A stretch of 64,000 nt of DNA from Clostridiaceae bacterium (GTDB lineage: Bacteria > Bacillota > Clostridia > Lachnospirales > Lachnospiraceae). A model generated the notes under the pieces. The model did no database searches, had not been told where the DNA came from, and saw nothing but the letters and a program-made list of their open reading frames with translations. Where the stretch lies: the NCBI GenBank assembly GCA_902363735.1, contig CABJBA010000001.1, forward strand, positions 620,001 to 684,000, in the 5' to 3' direction. The position numbers and the translations under genes were made by a program. Shown one piece after another: positions 63,195 to 64,000 of this stretch. Within the stretch, counting starts at the first letter, position 1. Each line of letters begins with the position of its first letter.

Positions 63195-63228
63195 GTCGGG
63201 GGGCCTTCTGATAACCCCGACTTTTCTT
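63195..63228 (+). terminator. Terminator of the LytTR two-component operon
   Basis: GTCGGGG and CCCCGAC enclose 13 bases and are followed by TTTTCTT, immediately after the kinase stop. Confidence 0.88.
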
Positions 63229-63367
63229 GTCTGAACCACAATACGTCATTCTTATTCCTGCTCCCACATACGTTGAACGGTCAATAAAGATGCCACCTAA
63301 AGCTGGTGGGGCCTTGGAGGCAGGGTATAGTAAAGTTTACCGGTTATCATCATGAAATAGCGCACTA

Positions 63368-63931
63368 CTAAAAATCTTTCGATACTGCTTCTGTCGCTTT
63401 ATCAATAAAAGCAGCAATTTTGCTAGGACTTTCCTTCATACCACTTTTAACCCACTTTTTTATTATGGCTATGCTACCATATGCGGTAAATGTATACCAT
63501 TTATCAAATAACTTTTGATCAAAGTATTTAACTTCTTTCATCCATTTCTCAATATTTATATCGTGGCTAATATAAAGAATACGTTCTAATAATTCTTTGT
63601 CCCCATTCTCTGAAAATAATACTTCACATATATTACTATTCGCTTTTATATACTTGCAAATTTCATATGATAGTTTTCCAGACGCTTCAAGGTTCATAGT
63701 ATGTTCCACAACCTGTCTGATTTCTTCATATAACTCATCTTCAATATTGGATAAAAGTTCAAACTGATTCGTATAATGGGAATAAAAAGTATTGCGGTTT
63801 ATATCTGCTTTCTTGCATATATCTGTAACCGTAACTTTGCTAATAGGATGTTCTTTCATAAGTTCCAGTAAACTGTTTTTTATAACCATCTTTGTATATC
63901 TCACTCGTTGGTCTGCTTTTTCGTATGCCAT
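63368..63931 (-). CDS. TetR-family regulator
   Basis: 187 residues. Helix-turn-helix SKVTVTDICKKADINRNTFY (about 31-50) followed by SHYTNQFELLSNIE, then a C-terminal domain of the TetR_C (YxaF/DUF) type ending in DKATEAV. AGGGAGG lies before the ATG. Its target is probably beyond the right edge; nothing else is visible at 63932-64000. Confidence 0.88.
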   Translation of the reverse strand: MAYEKADQRVRYTKMVIKNSLLELMKEHPISKVTVTDICKKADINRNTFYSHYTNQFELLSNIEDELYEEIRQVVEHTMNLEASGKLSYEICKYIKANSNICEVLFSENGDKELLERILYISHDINIEKWMKEVKYFDQKLFDKWYTFTAYGSIAIIKKWVKSGMKESPSKIAAFIDKATEAVSKDF

Positions 63932-64000
63932 AATATCCTCCCTAAATAAATCAGTAAACGAACAACACTTATATGATTTGTAAGATATCGAACGTAATGT

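Overview
The window looks like a chromosome segment of an anaerobic, spore-forming Bacillota, most likely a member of the Lachnospiraceae (Lacrimispora/Enterocloster-like; this is inference). The pointers are moderate GC, AGGAGG-type ribosome binding sites, a spore photoproduct lyase homologue, an EFR1-type ferredoxin, SLH and choline-binding-type wall proteins, thiamin salvage under TPP riboswitches, and a cdaA-linked pair of membrane proteins. I see no rRNA, tRNA, CRISPR array, transposase or integrase. Most genes lie on the minus strand.

Layout. 1-2.2 kb: cdaA (c-di-AMP synthase, cut by the left edge) behind two unknown membrane genes. 2.5-7.1 kb: a YknXYZ/MacAB-like exporter with two paralogous permeases. 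7.2-9.7 kb: a chemoreceptor overlapping an FMN-binding lipoprotein gene. 9.9-10.8 kb: a DUF368 (polyprenyl-phosphate transporter family) gene. 10.8-17.9 kb: a nickel/peptide-type ABC importer with an aspartoacylase-like enzyme and a LysR regulator; a terminator sits between the binding-protein gene and the rest. 18-21.2 kb: flavodoxin, spore photoproduct lyase homologue and Ada-type alkylation repair. 21.8-24.7 kb: TetR regulator facing a nitroreductase and an Old Yellow Enzyme. 25.6-31.7 kb: ThiY-X-Z, ThiD-TenA fusion, ThiE and ThiM behind a strong promoter and two tandem TPP riboswitches. 31.9-38.1 kb: amidase, a DUF2089/SHOCT-like/YvlD-like envelope operon, a 4Fe-4S protein and an AI-2E-family transporter. 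38.5-47.5 kb: MerR, lipoprotein, EFR1/flavodoxin/TetR operon, Xre operon, Na/Pi cotransporter and TetR. 47.7-49.6 kb: stand-alone RelA/SpoT-type protein and an esterase. 51-63.2 kb: two large secreted wall proteins sharing an N-terminal module, each next to its own two-component system. The right edge carries a TetR gene.

Gene decay is a theme. I see remnants of a MocR/PLP regulator, an MFS pump joined to a truncated UvrA-like gene, an SF1 helicase/nuclease, a HAD phosphatase tail behind thiE, and start-codon stumps of a flavodoxin and possibly an rfbC-like gene.

The best candidate for an undescribed system is the 51-63 kb surface region. A VanRS-like pair adjoins a Big_2/choline-binding-type wall protein. 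An AgrC/LytTR-type pair is divergent from an SLH/choline-binding-type wall protein, and three 21-bp direct repeats lie in the shared promoter region. The two wall proteins share a leader-plus-module architecture, which suggests environmentally switched surface display.
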